Shown: positions 11,694 through 21,520, counted from the stretch's first letter. The stretch: DNA of 64,000 bases from Paenarthrobacter sp. AR 02 (GCF_021538675.1 NZ_JAJUKH010000007.1:62001-126000), one strand, 5' to 3'. The notes: generated by a model not told the origin, from the sequence alone. Numbers and translations are program-made.

Positions 11694-12280
11694 AGTTGCA
11701 GTCCCCTCGTAGAAGAATCGGGTTCACTGCCGGAGGCAGCCTGCAGCGTTGGGGCACTGTCGGGCTTTGTGGACTGCGCCGGTGCCTGCACTCGGCGACC
11801 AACGTCCGTTCCTCTGGCTTTTTGCATGTCGATTGCTTGCTGGAGTATCCCAGCAGCAGCAACCTGATCAACCACTTTACGGTGGTTCTTGCTGCTCATG
11901 CCAGCTTCGTGCAGGTTGCGGTGAGCCGTAACGGTGCTGAGACGCTCGTCAATCAGGGCCACAGGTATGTCCGAACCGGCGAGGAGAAGCTCGCCGGCCA
12001 GGAGTTCTGCGTAATCTGTGGCCATCTGCGCTGACGCGCGTTCCTCACCTTTCATGGTGCGGGGAAGGCCAACAAATATCTGCACTGCCGGCAGCTCCAG
12101 GGCATGCTTGACGATGACGCGGACGTCGGTGTTCTTCTTGGCGTTCCGGCTCACCGTTTTGAACGGGGTCGCCAGGATTCCGTCCGGATCGCAGATCGCC
12201 AAGCCCACCCTGACGGTGCCAACGTCTACCCCCAGCTTGATGCCCCGGGGGTAGACGCCACTGTTCGTACTCGCAGCCAC
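11690..12280 (-). CDS. ruvX: RuvX/YqgF-family RNase H-fold nuclease
   Basis: YqgF family: putative Holliday junction resolvase, shown in E. coli to act in 16S rRNA 5' processing. 196 residues. The RNase H fold opens GVDVGTVRVGLAICDP, with GLPRTMKG and DERLSTVTA later (catalytic acidic residues). About 40 residues beyond the normal end form a low-complexity tail rich in Ser, Pro and Gln. GTG start at 12280, 2 nt after the alaS stop, so coupled to alaS and mltG. Confidence 0.9.
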   Translation of the reverse strand: MAASTNSGVYPRGIKLGVDVGTVRVGLAICDPDGILATPFKTVSRNAKKNTDVRVIVKHALELPAVQIFVGLPRTMKGEERASAQMATDYAELLAGELLLAGSDIPVALIDERLSTVTAHRNLHEAGMSSKNHRKVVDQVAAAGILQQAIDMQKARGTDVGRRVQAPAQSTKPDSAPTLQAASGSEPDSSTRGLQL

Positions 12281-12282
12281 CG

Positions 12283-14961
12283 TCAGCGCTTGGCTATCGC
12301 GTCCACCACCGCTGTGAGGGCCTCAGGGACCTTCCCAGCGTCGGTGCCGCCGCCTTGGGCGACGTCATCCTTGCCGCCGCCGCCACCGCCGAGGATGCCG
12401 GCAGCCGTGCGAACCAAGGCGCCGGCTTTTACGCCTGCCTCGCGGGCGGCCTCGTTCGTGGCAATCAGGATGACAGGACGGTCATTGCTGACACCTGCGA
12501 CGGCCACTGTGGCGGCGTCGGAGCCCAAACGGTTACGCAGATCCAGGGCAAGGTTGCGCAGATCGTCCGCACCACCCACCTGGCCGGCGTCGTGGGCGAT
12601 AACACGCACACCCGCTGCATCCTTTGCCGTGCCCACCAGGTTGGCCGCCGCTGCCGTGAGCTGCTCCTTGCGGAGCCGGTCAAGTTCCTTCTCCGTGGCC
12701 TTGAGCTTGCTCAGGGTGCTGGAGATACGGTCCGCGAGCTGCCCGGAAGGCACCTTCAGCAGTTCGGTGAGCTCGTTGACCAACGCGCGCTCTGCTGCCA
12801 GGTGACGGAACGCGTCCAGGCCCACGAAGGCCTCGACACGGCGGTTTCCTGAACCAACCGACTGCTCTCCCAGCAACGAAAGGCTGCCGATCAGGGAGGT
12901 GTTGGACACGTGGGTACCACCGCACAGCTCACGGGACCACGCGCCGTCGATCTCCACGACGCGCACTTCGCTGCCATAGTTCTCGCCGAAGAGTGCCATG
13001 GCGCCCAGCGCCTTGGCCTCAGCAAGGCCCATCACCTTGGTATCCACGCGGAAGTTGTTCCGGATGGCAATGTTGGAGACTTCTTCGATTTCCGACCGCG
13101 TAGCCGTGCTCAGGCCTTCACCCCAGGCGAAGTCGAAGCGCAGGTAGCCTGCCTTGTTGTAGGAACCACGCTGGGTGGCTTCCGGGCCAAGGATCTGGTG
13201 CAGGGCGGCGTGCACGATGTGGGTGCCTGTGTGCGCCTGTTCGGCTGCGTGGCGGCGTTCACGGTCGACGGCGGCGCGCACCAACGCGTCGGAGCCAATC
13301 TCACCTTCGCGGACAATCGCCTTGTGCACGCTCAGGCCCTTGATCGGGCGCTGGACATCCAGGACCTCCACCACGAAGCCATCGCCGGTGATGAGGCCTG
13401 TATCAGCGGACTGTCCGCCGGCTTCTGCGTAGAACGGGGTCTCGTTGAGGACCAGCTCAATCTCGTCACCGGTGGACGCATGGGCCACCGCGCGTCCGCC
13501 GCTGACGATGCCGCGGACCTTTGCCTCGCCTTCGAGTTCGTCGTAACCGGTGAAGACGGTTTCGCCCTTGCCCAGGAGCTCCTGGTAGGCGCTGAGGTCG
13601 GCGTGGCCGCCCTTCTTGCCCTTGGCATCTGCCTGGGCGCGCTGGCGCTGCTCGAGCATGAGTGCGCGGAAGCCTGCCTCGTCCACCTTGAGGCCGGCCT
13701 CTTCAGCCATTTCCAACGTCAGGTCGATCGGGAAACCGTAGGTGTCGTGGAGGGCGAAAGCGTCGGCGCCCGAGAGTGGAACGCCAGCAGCCTTTGACTC
13801 AGCCACCGCATCTTCCAGGCGCGCAGTTCCGGAGGCGATGGTGCGCAGGAACGCCTTCTCTTCGGCATATGCAATGCGGCTGATCCGCGCGAAGTCCGTC
13901 TCAACGATGGGGTAGACGCCCTTCATGGCGTCGCGGGAGGCAGGCAGGAGGTCCGGCAGGCAGGCTTTTTCCACGCCCAGCAGGCGCATGGCGCGGACGG
14001 CGCGGCGGATCAGGCGGCGCAGCACGTAGCCGCGGCCCTCATTGGACGGAGCAACGCCATCAGCGATCAGCATCAAGGCCGAACGGATGTGATCGGCGAC
14101 CACGCGCATGCGGACGTCGTCCGTGTGGTGGGGATCCTCAGGAGTCTCAGCGGAGGTGTACTCGCGGCCGGACAACTCAGCGGCCTTATCGATGACGGGA
14201 CGGACCTGGTCGGTCTCGTACATGTTCTCGACGCCCTGCAGGATCATTGCAAGACGTTCCATGCCCAGGCCGGTGTCGATGTTCTTGTTGGGCAGTTCGC
14301 CCACGATGTCGAAATCGACCTTGGAACGCACATTTTCGATCTGGTACTGCATGAACACCAGGTTCCAGATTTCGATGTATCGGGTTTCATCGGCCAGCGG
14401 GCCACCCTCAATCCCGTAGGCCGGTCCACGGTCGTAGTAGATCTCCGAGCACGGACCCGCCGGACCCGGCTGGCCGGTGTGCCAGTAATTGTCCGACTTC
14501 CCCATGCGCTGGATGCGCTCAGCCGGAATGCCGGTGTTCTTGAGCCAGAGTTCCTTGGCTTCGTCGTCCTCTTCGTAAACCGTCACCCACAGGCGCTCGG
14601 CAGGGAGTCCGTAGCCGCCGTCGTCGACGCTGCTGGTCAGCAGCTCGAACGCAAACTTGATGGCGTCTTCCTTGAAGTAGTCCCCAAAGGAAAAGTTGCC
14701 GCACATCTGGAAGAACGTGCCGTGGCGGGCGGTCTTTCCGACTTCTTCGATGTCACCGGTACGGATGCACTTCTGCACGCTCGTGGCGCGGCTGTAGGGC
14801 GGCTCCTCGCGGGCGGTCAGGTACGGAATGAAGGGAACCATCCCGGCCACAGTGAAGAGAAGCGACGGGTCGCTGGAAACGAGCGACGCGGAGGGAACGG
14901 CGGTGTGGCCCTTGCTGACAAAAAAGTCCACCCAGCGCTTGGTGATCTCCTGCGACTTCAT
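12283..14961 (-). CDS. alaS: Alanyl-tRNA synthetase
   Basis: Charges tRNA-Ala and edits Ser/Gly mischarging. ATG at 14961 gives 892 residues, beginning MKSQEITKRWVDFF, the family start; the open frame continues 12 codons upstream without a supporting ribosome site. Seen in order: class II catalytic core (GMVPFIPYL, EIWNLVFMQY), tRNA-recognition region (RGYVLRRLIRRAVRAMR), editing domain with Zn ligands HTGTH and CGGTH, and the C-terminal oligomerisation domain with GGGGGGKDD. GAGAAGGG lies rather far (about 14 nt) upstream. Confidence 0.97.
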   Translation of the reverse strand: MKSQEITKRWVDFFVSKGHTAVPSASLVSSDPSLLFTVAGMVPFIPYLTAREEPPYSRATSVQKCIRTGDIEEVGKTARHGTFFQMCGNFSFGDYFKEDAIKFAFELLTSSVDDGGYGLPAERLWVTVYEEDDEAKELWLKNTGIPAERIQRMGKSDNYWHTGQPGPAGPCSEIYYDRGPAYGIEGGPLADETRYIEIWNLVFMQYQIENVRSKVDFDIVGELPNKNIDTGLGMERLAMILQGVENMYETDQVRPVIDKAAELSGREYTSAETPEDPHHTDDVRMRVVADHIRSALMLIADGVAPSNEGRGYVLRRLIRRAVRAMRLLGVEKACLPDLLPASRDAMKGVYPIVETDFARISRIAYAEEKAFLRTIASGTARLEDAVAESKAAGVPLSGADAFALHDTYGFPIDLTLEMAEEAGLKVDEAGFRALMLEQRQRAQADAKGKKGGHADLSAYQELLGKGETVFTGYDELEGEAKVRGIVSGGRAVAHASTGDEIELVLNETPFYAEAGGQSADTGLITGDGFVVEVLDVQRPIKGLSVHKAIVREGEIGSDALVRAAVDRERRHAAEQAHTGTHIVHAALHQILGPEATQRGSYNKAGYLRFDFAWGEGLSTATRSEIEEVSNIAIRNNFRVDTKVMGLAEAKALGAMALFGENYGSEVRVVEIDGAWSRELCGGTHVSNTSLIGSLSLLGEQSVGSGNRRVEAFVGLDAFRHLAAERALVNELTELLKVPSGQLADRISSTLSKLKATEKELDRLRKEQLTAAAANLVGTAKDAAGVRVIAHDAGQVGGADDLRNLALDLRNRLGSDAATVAVAGVSNDRPVILIATNEAAREAGVKAGALVRTAAGILGGGGGGKDDVAQGGGTDAGKVPEALTAVVDAIAKR

Positions 14962-15055
14962 TAGCTGATTACTTACCCTTCTCAATTCACTGCACACGAT
15001 GTGCGCGGACCGGCTGGTGCCGTTCCGCAGCTTTCCATTCTGCCCTGTTGCGGGC

Positions 15056-15076
15056 GCGGGAGCGAACCGCTCCCGC
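15056..15076 (-). terminator. Hairpin between the small membrane-protein gene and alaS
   Basis: A perfect 9-bp inverted repeat with a 3-nt loop that touches the stop codon of the upstream gene (15076). It has no following T-run on the minus strand, so it may be a weak terminator, an attenuator of alaS, or an mRNA stabiliser. Confidence 0.4.
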
Positions 15077-15306
15077 TAGCGGCGGCCTGCCCCGTCGTCC
15101 TGGATTCCCAGCGCAGCCCGCAAATCCTCTTCGCGCTGGTGCATGCCGGTTCGGACCGCATCGGCAAAATCAAAGAGGCCGTCGGCCATGCGGCCTACGG
15201 CGCGGTTCAGCCCTTCCGGGCCGAGATTGGCCTGTGCCTGCGTGACTTTGCGGAACGCTATGACGCCGATGGCGACGCCAATACCCATCCAGACAATTCT
15301 TTTCAT
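15076..15306 (-). CDS. Small membrane-anchored protein (DUF6167-like)
   Basis: 76 residues with one N-terminal hydrophobic helix (residues 4-18, IVWMGIGVAIGVIAF) and a helical amphipathic remainder (GPEGLNRAVGRMADGLFDFADAV). Short proteins of this pattern, catalogued as DUF6167 in my recollection, lie between rpsD and alaS in many actinobacteria. Function unknown. ATG at 15306 lies 17 nt after the DUF948 gene, so they are cotranscribed. Confidence 0.7.
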   Translation of the reverse strand: MKRIVWMGIGVAIGVIAFRKVTQAQANLGPEGLNRAVGRMADGLFDFADAVRTGMHQREEDLRAALGIQDDGAGRR

Positions 15307-15323
15307 CGGTTTCTCCCGTTAAT

Positions 15324-15698
15324 TCAGCGGCTACGGCGGCCGGAGGACGGTGTGCGGCGGCCAGCGAATGCTGACCGTACGCCGTAGCTGAAAGCCGCCA
15401 CCTTGATCAGCGGTGAGCCCACAGTGGCAGCAACCAGCGACGAAAGCGCCGAAATGTTGGCCGAGGCATCCGAGACGTTCGAAGCTATCCCGTCAACTTT
15501 CTTGAGCTGTTGGTTGGTGGTGGTGACCGTGGCGGTCACTTCGTCCATCAGGGGCGTAGCGCCGTCGCTGATGAGCCGGATGGAGGTGCGGACTTCGTCA
15601 AAAACGCCGCCCAGCTTCAAGATGGGCACGGCCAACAGCAGGACGAGGAGCGCGAACACTCCCGCTGCGATGAGGCCGGCGATGTCGCCACCAGACAT
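15324..15698 (-). CDS. DUF948 membrane protein
   Basis: 124 residues: N-terminal TM helix (about 6-30, IAGLIAAGVFALLVLLLAVPILKL), then a long coiled helix with Thr/Ser/Asn-rich heptads (residues 35-95), then a basic Arg/Ser tail. This is the DUF948 pattern, a family of unknown function related to general stress proteins. CTAGGAGAAG precedes the ATG. Follows rpsD after the terminator, so it probably has its own promoter in 15700-15800. Confidence 0.8.
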   Translation of the reverse strand: MSGGDIAGLIAAGVFALLVLLLAVPILKLGGVFDEVRTSIRLISDGATPLMDEVTATVTTTNQQLKKVDGIASNVSDASANISALSSLVAATVGSPLIKVAAFSYGVRSAFAGRRTPSSGRRSR

Positions 15699-15800
15699 AG
15701 AACTCTTCTCCTAGGATCGTTGCGCTGCCCTGCACCCACCGGTTCCCGGCGCGGCCAAGGCCTCCCCCAGTACCTTACCTACAAAGGGCGGGCACCCGGG

Positions 15801-15842
15801 ATACAAAGAAGCCCGCGGCGGCTGCCACGGGCTTCTTTGTAT
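15801..15842 (-). terminator. Intrinsic terminator of rpsD
   Basis: A perfect 15-bp inverted repeat (15801-15815 / 15828-15842, 12-nt loop) 14 nt past the rpsD stop. The 3' arm is U-rich on the minus strand (CUUCUUUGUAU), so it can serve as stem and partial U-tract. Confidence 0.8.
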
Positions 15843-15855
15843 ACGCTGCTTGGAT

Positions 15856-16476
15856 TTAGCGTGCGTAGAATTCGACGACGAGCTGCTCTTCGCAGATCAC
15901 GGGGACCTCGGAGCGCTTGGGACGGCGAACCAGGCGTGCCTGCAGGGCGTCGATCTTGACGTCCAGGTAAGCCGGAACGTTGTTCAGGACGTGTGCACCA
16001 GCAGCTGCCACCTGGAACGGGGGCATAACCTCGGAGCGGCTGTGAACGTGGATGAGCTGGCCTTCGCCAACGCGGAAGGACGGACGGTCCACGCGAACAC
16101 CGTCAACCATGATGTGGCGGTGCACAACCAACTGGCGGGCCTGTGCGATGGTGCGGGCGAAGCCTGCACGGAGCACCAGGGCGTCGAGACGCATTTCGAG
16201 CAGCTCAACCAGGTTTTCGCCGGTCAGGCCCTTGGTGCGGCGTGCTTCTTCGAAGGCACGGGTCATCTGGGCTTCGCGGATGCCGTACTGGGCGCGCAGG
16301 CGCTGCTTTTCGCGCAGACGTACGGCGTAGTCGGAGTCCTGCTTCTTGCGGGCACGGCCATGCTCACCGGGGCCGTACGGGCGGCGCTCCATGTACTTGG
16401 CGGCCTTGGGGGTCAGAGCAATGCCGAGTGCACGCGAAAGGCGTGCGGTACGGCGAGCACGAGTGTTGTTAGCCAC
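15856..16476 (-). CDS. rpsD: 30S ribosomal protein S4
   Basis: Primary 16S rRNA-binding protein that nucleates 30S assembly. 206 residues with a typical N-terminal domain (MANNTRARRTARLSRALG) and the S4 RNA-binding domain (MRLDALVLRAGFARTIAQAR, RQLVVHRHIMVDG). GTG start at 16476 after AAGGACACAA. It is monocistronic here, away from the main ribosomal operons, as usual in actinobacteria. No Zn-binding Cys set is present, so this is the Zn-free form of S4. Confidence 0.97.
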   Translation of the reverse strand: MANNTRARRTARLSRALGIALTPKAAKYMERRPYGPGEHGRARKKQDSDYAVRLREKQRLRAQYGIREAQMTRAFEEARRTKGLTGENLVELLEMRLDALVLRAGFARTIAQARQLVVHRHIMVDGVRVDRPSFRVGEGQLIHVHSRSEVMPPFQVAAAGAHVLNNVPAYLDVKIDALQARLVRRPKRSEVPVICEEQLVVEFYAR

Positions 16477-16632
16477 TTGTGTCCTTCCAATTACTGCGGT
16501 GTGTCAGTGTTACTGGCCTCCATCAGGGAGAGCATCGGCCAACCGCTGCCTCTTGCTACTAGCCCGGGCGCACAGCACTATGGAAGAAATCTTCAAAGGG
16601 ATTGTGCGTCGGGCCATGCCAGACAAGGATCC

Positions 16633-16638
16633 ATCCTA
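16633..16638 (-). promoter_or_regulatory. Candidate -10 (TAGGAT) of rpsD
   Basis: TAGGAT on the minus strand lies about 157 nt upstream of the rpsD start, leaving a leader of roughly 150 nt. The -35 region is poor. The long leader could hold an S4 autoregulatory structure, but I cannot define one. Confidence 0.3.
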
Positions 16639-16680
16639 CCACGCACGGTGGAAGCACCGGGCGCGGGAGCCTCCCCACCG

Positions 16681-18117
16681 TTACTCGCCACGCACGATCT
16701 TGCGGAGCCGCTCCAACCTGGCTGCTATATCGCGTTCGGCGCCGTTGTTGGTGGGCTCGTAATAGTCCTTTCCCACCAGGTCGTCGGGTGGGTACTGCTG
16801 TTGTGCGACGCCGTGGGGCTCGTCGTGCGCGTACTTATAGCTTTTTCCATGACCCAATTGCTTGGCCCCGGGATAGTGCGCGTCCCGCAGATGCATGGGG
16901 ATTCCACCGCCGTATCCGGCCCGGACATCGGCAACGGCCTTGTTCAGCCCCATGTAAGCCGCATTGGACTTGGGCGCGGTAGCCAGGTGGACCACGGCTT
17001 CCGCGAGGACGATCCGGCCTTCCGGCATTCCGATCAACTGGACGGCCTGCGCCGCAGCCACGGCCGTCTGCAGCGCTGTCGGATCTGCCATGCCAATGTC
17101 CTCGGCTGCTGAAATGACGATGCGGCGGGCCACGAACCTCGGGTCCTCGCCGGCCTCAAGCATGCGCGCCAGGTAATGCAGGGCGGCGTCGACGTCGGAG
17201 CCGCGGATGGATTTGATGAACGCGCTCGCTACGTCATAGTGCTGGTCTCCGGCCCGGTCATAGCGCACCGCGGCAGCGTCGAGGGCCCGCTCGGTGTGGC
17301 GCAGCTCCACCACCACTGGGTCCGCGGACTCGCCGTCGTCCTCGGCTGCGGAGTCACCGAATGCCACGCCGGCGGCAGCTTCCAAGGCCGTCAGGGCCCT
17401 TCTGGCGTCACCACCGGACAGGCGCACCAGGTGGTCCAAAGCCTCGTCACTGAGCGTCACCCGTTCAGCCAAGCCCCTGGCATCAACCACCGCCTTTTGC
17501 AGCAGTCCTGAAATGTCGTCGTCGGTCAGTGGCTTCAACGTCAGCAGGAGGGATCGGGACAGCAGGGGCGACACCACCGAGAATGAGGGGTTTTCCGTGG
17601 TGGCAGCCACCAACACCACCCAGCGGTTCTCGACGCCGGGCAGCAGCGCATCCTGTTGCGCTTTGTTGAAGCGATGGATCTCGTCAAGGAAGAGGACAGT
17701 GGTCTTCTTGTAGAGGTCCCGGGCGGTCAGGGCCTCGTCCATGACGCGCCGGACGTCTTTGACCCCGGCAGTGATGGCCGACAATTCCACGAACTTCCGG
17801 CCCGGACCGCGGGCGATAACATGCGCGAGGGTTGTCTTTCCGGTTCCTGGTGGCCCCCAGAGGATCACCGAGCTGGGACCGGCCGGTCCGGCCGCTTCGG
17901 CACCCGCTGCCAACTGGCGAAGCGGTGAACCCTGGCCCAGCAAATGCTGCTGTCCCACGACGTCATCCAGGGTGCGGGGCCGCATCCGCACAGCCAGGGG
18001 GCTGCGCTGGGAAGCCATCCAGTGGGCGTCTGACGGCGCACTGAGGGAATGCGGCATGCCAGTCAGGTCATCCGACTCGTCGTCGTTGTCAGCACCGGCA
18101 CCAAAGAGATCCTCCAC
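16681..18117 (-). CDS. rarA: Replication-associated recombination protein A (RarA/MgsA AAA+ ATPase)
   Basis: Clamp-loader-like ATPase acting at stalled forks. 478 residues. Walker A GPPGTGKT, Walker [19 protein letters not shown], sensor 1 [11 protein letters not shown], and the C-terminal tetramerisation domain ending in HAYPD-like residues, seen here as [29 protein letters not shown] start at 18117 lies 6 nt after a TAGCCT -10 box, so the message is probably leaderless. It precedes the rpsD-alaS block in transcription order. Confidence 0.94.
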   Translation of the reverse strand: MEDLFGAGADNDDESDDLTGMPHSLSAPSDAHWMASQRSPLAVRMRPRTLDDVVGQQHLLGQGSPLRQLAAGAEAAGPAGPSSVILWGPPGTGKTTLAHVIARGPGRKFVELSAITAGVKDVRRVMDEALTARDLYKKTTVLFLDEIHRFNKAQQDALLPGVENRWVVLVAATTENPSFSVVSPLLSRSLLLTLKPLTDDDISGLLQKAVVDARGLAERVTLSDEALDHLVRLSGGDARRALTALEAAAGVAFGDSAAEDDGESADPVVVELRHTERALDAAAVRYDRAGDQHYDVASAFIKSIRGSDVDAALHYLARMLEAGEDPRFVARRIVISAAEDIGMADPTALQTAVAAAQAVQLIGMPEGRIVLAEAVVHLATAPKSNAAYMGLNKAVADVRAGYGGGIPMHLRDAHYPGAKQLGHGKSYKYAHDEPHGVAQQQYPPDDLVGKDYYEPTNNGAERDIAARLERLRKIVRGE

Positions 18118-18123
18118 ATGGAT

Positions 18124-18129
18124 AGGCTA
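18124..18129 (-). promoter_or_regulatory. -10 box (TAGCCT) of rarA, leaderless
   Basis: TAGCCT on the minus strand, 6 nt before the GTG of rarA. No Shine-Dalgarno lies between. A divergent TAGGCT at 18123-18128 overlaps it and could serve the VLRF1-family gene at 18159, which does have AAAGGAG. Confidence 0.5.
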
Positions 18130-18158
18130 CTCATAGTTCCAGCAAAGGAGACATCGAC

Positions 18159-18776
18159 GTGGGCCGCCCCGATTCCACACCGCTGCCGAAGCAGCAAGGA
18201 ACCACCAGCCGATTGGCGCTGGTACCGGCCCAGCGGCTCAGCGGATGGGTGGACAGGTTCGCTGCAGGTCATGGACCGTTGCAGGAAGAGACGGTCGACG
18301 ACGGCCTGGCGCTGAAGGCGTCCGACGGCGCGATGGCCCTCCTGCGCGCCCCCTGGCCTGTGGACGGAAGGCCCGGGCGGGGTGCAAGCAGCATTGAAAG
18401 GCTCGCTTCCCTTGCCACCCAGGAGCGCGGCCTGGGCATCCTCCTGGTCCGCCGGGGCGGTTTCGCCGTCGCGGCGGCCAGCGGCCAGCGTGTCCTCGCT
18501 TCAAAAGGTGGCAAGCGCTACGCCGACGCCCGGACCACCGCCAGATACGCCGCAGAGGTCTTTGCCGGTCACCTGATCGAGTACATCGTTCCAGGTGGCG
18601 ACAGGGCGCTGGTGGATCAGGTCCTCGCTGAACCATCCCTGGGGGCCGTGGCAGGGCGGACGCGGCTGGCCCTGTTGGACATCCAGGACCCCAAACCAGC
18701 GGTCCTCCAGAAAGCAGCCGCGGAGGCGTGCGCCATCAGGATTACCGTGACCAACCCGTCCCCTAGCAGCCGCTAA
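18159..18776 (+). CDS. acVLRF1-family (Vms1/eRF1-like) protein lacking the usual catalytic segment
   Basis: 205 residues; GTG start at 18159 with AAAGGAG 8 nt upstream. It matches the actinobacterial VLRF1 peptidyl-tRNA hydrolase family in LGILLVRRGGFAV, RVLASKGGKRY and the C-terminal half (GGDRALVDQVL, LLDIQDPKPAVLQKAAAEA). In family members known to me, the KxGxRY stretch is followed by about 20 residues containing the release-factor-like Gln motif (GRTAAGGWSQQR type). Here RY at residues about 120-121 is followed at once by ADARTTARYAAEVF, with no Gln and no Arg-rich stretch. It may be non-catalytic. Convergent overlap of 14 nt with the GNAT gene. Confidence 0.7.
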   Translation: MGRPDSTPLPKQQGTTSRLALVPAQRLSGWVDRFAAGHGPLQEETVDDGLALKASDGAMALLRAPWPVDGRPGRGASSIERLASLATQERGLGILLVRRGGFAVAAASGQRVLASKGGKRYADARTTARYAAEVFAGHLIEYIVPGGDRALVDQVLAEPSLGAVAGRTRLALLDIQDPKPAVLQKAAAEACAIRITVTNPSPSSR

Positions 18777-19545
18777 GGGCACGCCTGATGGGAGCCTGCC
18801 GGTAAAGGTAGCTGCCGTAGTTGGTGAAGCCCGCCTGTGCGTAGAGTGACTGCGCGCCCTGGTTGGCTGCGGTGACCAGCAGCCAGAAGCCCTGGAGTCC
18901 GCGCTCGGCACCGGAGTCCAACAGCGCCGCCAGCACCAGACTGCCGTAACCGCGCCTTCGGTGCGTGGCCGTCGTCGCCATGCCGTAGATGCCGCCCCAG
19001 CCATCAGCCACGGCGAGGCGTCCGACGGCGGCTGGTACGCCGTCGTCGTCCCTTACCAACGCGTACAACGCCGGGCAGCCGAGCAGGATCCGGCGGGCGA
19101 CCGCAAGTTCTGCTGCACCGCCGCGACCATCCACCGACCACCACACGCTGAGCCATTCCTCGGTGGGTTCATCGCTGAGCTCGACGTTCCGGCTGGAAGC
19201 TGGCGCGGGCAGTCCTTCGAGGCCGCGCACCATAATCCGCGTTTCAGACTGCTTGGTGAAGCGCTGAGTGTCCAGCATGGTGTTAAGGGCCGCGCTGCGG
19301 GGGTCGTCGAAGACCTGGAAAATGAGCGGGAGGCGCCGCTGCCGGTACCACTCCAACGCGGAGCGGAGGGATGCAGCAAGGTCCGGGGCGTCGTCGGCAG
19401 AGTCAATGATGGTTCGCGGCCAGACGGAATTGGCCCTCTGCGTCACCCCTTCGGACGCACGCAGCACCCACTCCCCTGTATCTTCGCGTTCAACGGCAGG
19501 CCACGCCTTATCCATGAGCGTTTCCAGGTGTGCTTGCTCGAGCAT
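18763..19545 (-). CDS. GNAT-family N-acetyltransferase
   Basis: 260 residues. The C-terminal half (about 130-255) is a GNAT domain; the acetyl-CoA pyrophosphate loop is seen as HRRRGYGSLVLAALL, followed by LLVTAANQGAQSLYAQAGF. The N-terminal half (1-120) looks like a second, degenerate GNAT-like domain (EWVLRASEGVTQRANSVWP), an arrangement common in actinobacterial GNATs. Substrate unknown. ATG at 19545 has AAAGG about 10 nt upstream. Confidence 0.85.
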   Translation of the reverse strand: MLEQAHLETLMDKAWPAVEREDTGEWVLRASEGVTQRANSVWPRTIIDSADDAPDLAASLRSALEWYRQRRLPLIFQVFDDPRSAALNTMLDTQRFTKQSETRIMVRGLEGLPAPASSRNVELSDEPTEEWLSVWWSVDGRGGAAELAVARRILLGCPALYALVRDDDGVPAAVGRLAVADGWGGIYGMATTATHRRRGYGSLVLAALLDSGAERGLQGFWLLVTAANQGAQSLYAQAGFTNYGSYLYRQAPIRRALSGC

Positions 19546-19576
19546 GCCTCGACGCCTTTCGTTCGCAGGAACACCA

Positions 19577-19604
19577 AAGGCCCTCCACCGCAGTGAAGGG
19601 CCTT
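19577..19604 (-). terminator. Terminator after aspS
   Basis: An 8-bp inverted repeat (AAGGCCCT / AGGGCCTT) with a 12-nt loop, 12 nt past the aspS stop. No long U-tract follows, so read-through into the GNAT gene is possible. Confidence 0.5.
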
Positions 19605-19615
19605 CGGCCGTAGTG

Positions 19616-21409
19616 CTATTCGGACTTGTTTTCCACCTTGGCGGCAGGCTTGGCCTCGGGCCGGAAATCGACGCCCGCTTCCTTGCGCTGCTGTGCCGTG
19701 ATGGGGGCCGGTGCCGCGGTCAGGGGGTCGTACCCGTTGCCGGTCTTCGGGAAGGCAATGACGTCGCGGATGGACTCCACGCCGGCGAGCAGGGCCACAA
19801 CGCGGTCCCAGCCCATGGCCATTCCGCCGTGCGGAGGTGCGCCGTACTTGAAGCCTTCGAGCAGGAAGCCGAACTTCGTTTCTGCTTCTTCCTTGTCCAG
19901 GCCCATGAGCTGGAACACGCGTTCCTGCACTTCACGGTCGTGGATACGGATGGACCCGCCACCGATCTCGTTGCCGTTGCAGACAATGTCATAGGCGTAG
20001 GACAGTGCCGATCCGGGATCCTTGTCGAAGGTGTCCAGGTACTCCGGCCGCGGCGACGTGAAAGCGTGGTGCACAGCTGTCCACTGTCCGCCGCCCACAG
20101 CGACATCACCGGAAGCCACTGCTGCTGCGGCAGGCTCGAACATGGGAGCGTCCACAATCCAGACAAACGCCCAGTCGTTGGGATCAATCAGGCCGGTGCG
20201 GTGCCCGATTTCGACGCGGGCAGCGCCGAGGAGCGCCCGGGCTGCGGACTTCTCACCGGCAGCAAAGAAGATGCAGTCGCCGGGCTTGGCGCCGACAGCG
20301 TCGGCCAGTCCCGCCCGCTCTTCCTCCGTGAGGTTCTTCGCAACCGGGCCGGCCAGTTCGCCGTCTTCCTTGAAGAGGACGTAGGCCAGGCCTTTGTGGC
20401 CACGCTGCTTGGCGAATTCCTGCCACCCGTCCAGGGTGCGGCGGGGCTGGGAAGCCCCGCCGGGCATGACTACGGCGCCGACGTACGGGGCCTTGAAGAC
20501 GCCGAAGTTAGTGTCCTTGAAGAACTCGGTGAGCTCCGTCAACTCCACGCCGAAACGCAGGTCCGGCTTGTCCGAGCCGTACCTGGCCATGGCGTCCAGG
20601 TACGTCATGCGGCGGATCGGGGTGGGGATTTCGACGTCGATCAGCTGCCACAGTGCCTTGACGATCGCCTCACCGAGCTCAATGATGTCGTCCTGGTCCA
20701 CGAAGCTGGCTTCGATGTCCAGCTGGGTGAACTCCGGCTGGCGGTCGGCGCGGAAGTCCTCGTCGCGGTAGCAACGGGCAATCTGGTAGTACTTCTCAAA
20801 ACCGCCCACCTGGAGCAGCTGCTTGAAAAGCTGCGGCGACTGCGGCAGCGCGTACCAGGAACCCGGGGCCAGACGCGCCGGTACGACGAAGTCGCGGGCG
20901 CCTTCCGGCGTCGAACGCGTCAGCGTGGGGGTTTCGATCTCCACGTAGCCACGCTGGTGCAACAGTTCGCGGGCCACCCGGTTCGCCTCGGAGCGAAGGC
21001 GGAGGTTGCGTGCGGGGCCGGGACGGCGAAGGTCCAGGTAACGGTGCTTAAGCCGGGCTTCCTCGCCAACCTCAACGTGCTCGTCAATCTGGAACGGCAG
21101 GGCTTCGGAGGTGTTGAGGATAACAACCTTGTCGGCGATGACCTCGATTTCACCGGTCGCCAGGGCCGGGTTTTCGTTGCCTTCAGGACGCTTGTTGACG
21201 GTACCAGTCACCTGCAGCACGTACTCGTTCCGCAGGCCATGGAAGACCTCTTCCTCACGGACAACCACCTGGGCGACACCGGACGCATCACGCAGGTCAA
21301 CGAATGCAACGCCACCGTGATCACGGCGCCGTCCCACCCAGCCGGCCAGGGTAACGGTTTGTCCAATGTGCTCGGAGCGAAGCGATCCGAGGTCATGTGT
21401 GCGCAGCAC
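19616..21409 (-). CDS. aspS: Aspartyl-tRNA synthetase (bacterial type, probably nondiscriminating)
   Basis: Charges tRNA-Asp, and in many actinobacteria also tRNA-Asn. 597 residues: N-terminal OB domain ([18 protein letters not shown]), class II core ([37 protein letters not shown]), bacterial GAD insertion domain, and motif 3 ([13 protein letters not shown]). GTG start at 21409 after GAAAGGA. Whether it discriminates Asn cannot be told from sequence alone. The C-terminal tail ([14 protein letters not shown]) is Lys/Ala-rich. Confidence 0.96.
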   Translation of the reverse strand: MLRTHDLGSLRSEHIGQTVTLAGWVGRRRDHGGVAFVDLRDASGVAQVVVREEEVFHGLRNEYVLQVTGTVNKRPEGNENPALATGEIEVIADKVVILNTSEALPFQIDEHVEVGEEARLKHRYLDLRRPGPARNLRLRSEANRVARELLHQRGYVEIETPTLTRSTPEGARDFVVPARLAPGSWYALPQSPQLFKQLLQVGGFEKYYQIARCYRDEDFRADRQPEFTQLDIEASFVDQDDIIELGEAIVKALWQLIDVEIPTPIRRMTYLDAMARYGSDKPDLRFGVELTELTEFFKDTNFGVFKAPYVGAVVMPGGASQPRRTLDGWQEFAKQRGHKGLAYVLFKEDGELAGPVAKNLTEEERAGLADAVGAKPGDCIFFAAGEKSAARALLGAARVEIGHRTGLIDPNDWAFVWIVDAPMFEPAAAAVASGDVAVGGGQWTAVHHAFTSPRPEYLDTFDKDPGSALSYAYDIVCNGNEIGGGSIRIHDREVQERVFQLMGLDKEEAETKFGFLLEGFKYGAPPHGGMAMGWDRVVALLAGVESIRDVIAFPKTGNGYDPLTAAPAPITAQQRKEAGVDFRPEAKPAAKVENKSE

Positions 21410-21434
21410 AGCATTCCTTTCAGCATGAAATTTA

Positions 21435-21460
21435 ACGGGACCGCTGCAAAGCGGTCCCGT
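21435..21460 (-). terminator. Terminator after hisS
   Basis: A perfect 11-bp GC-rich inverted repeat with a GCAA/TTGC loop, followed on the minus strand by GTTAAATTTC. It separates hisS from aspS. A second weaker CCCGCC/GGCGGG hairpin lies at 21488-21502. Confidence 0.7.
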
Positions 21461-21520
21461 CCGAGTTTACCCGCCCCGGCCGCGCCTCCCGCCACAGGCG
21501 GGACAAGCTCTGTGTGCGTA

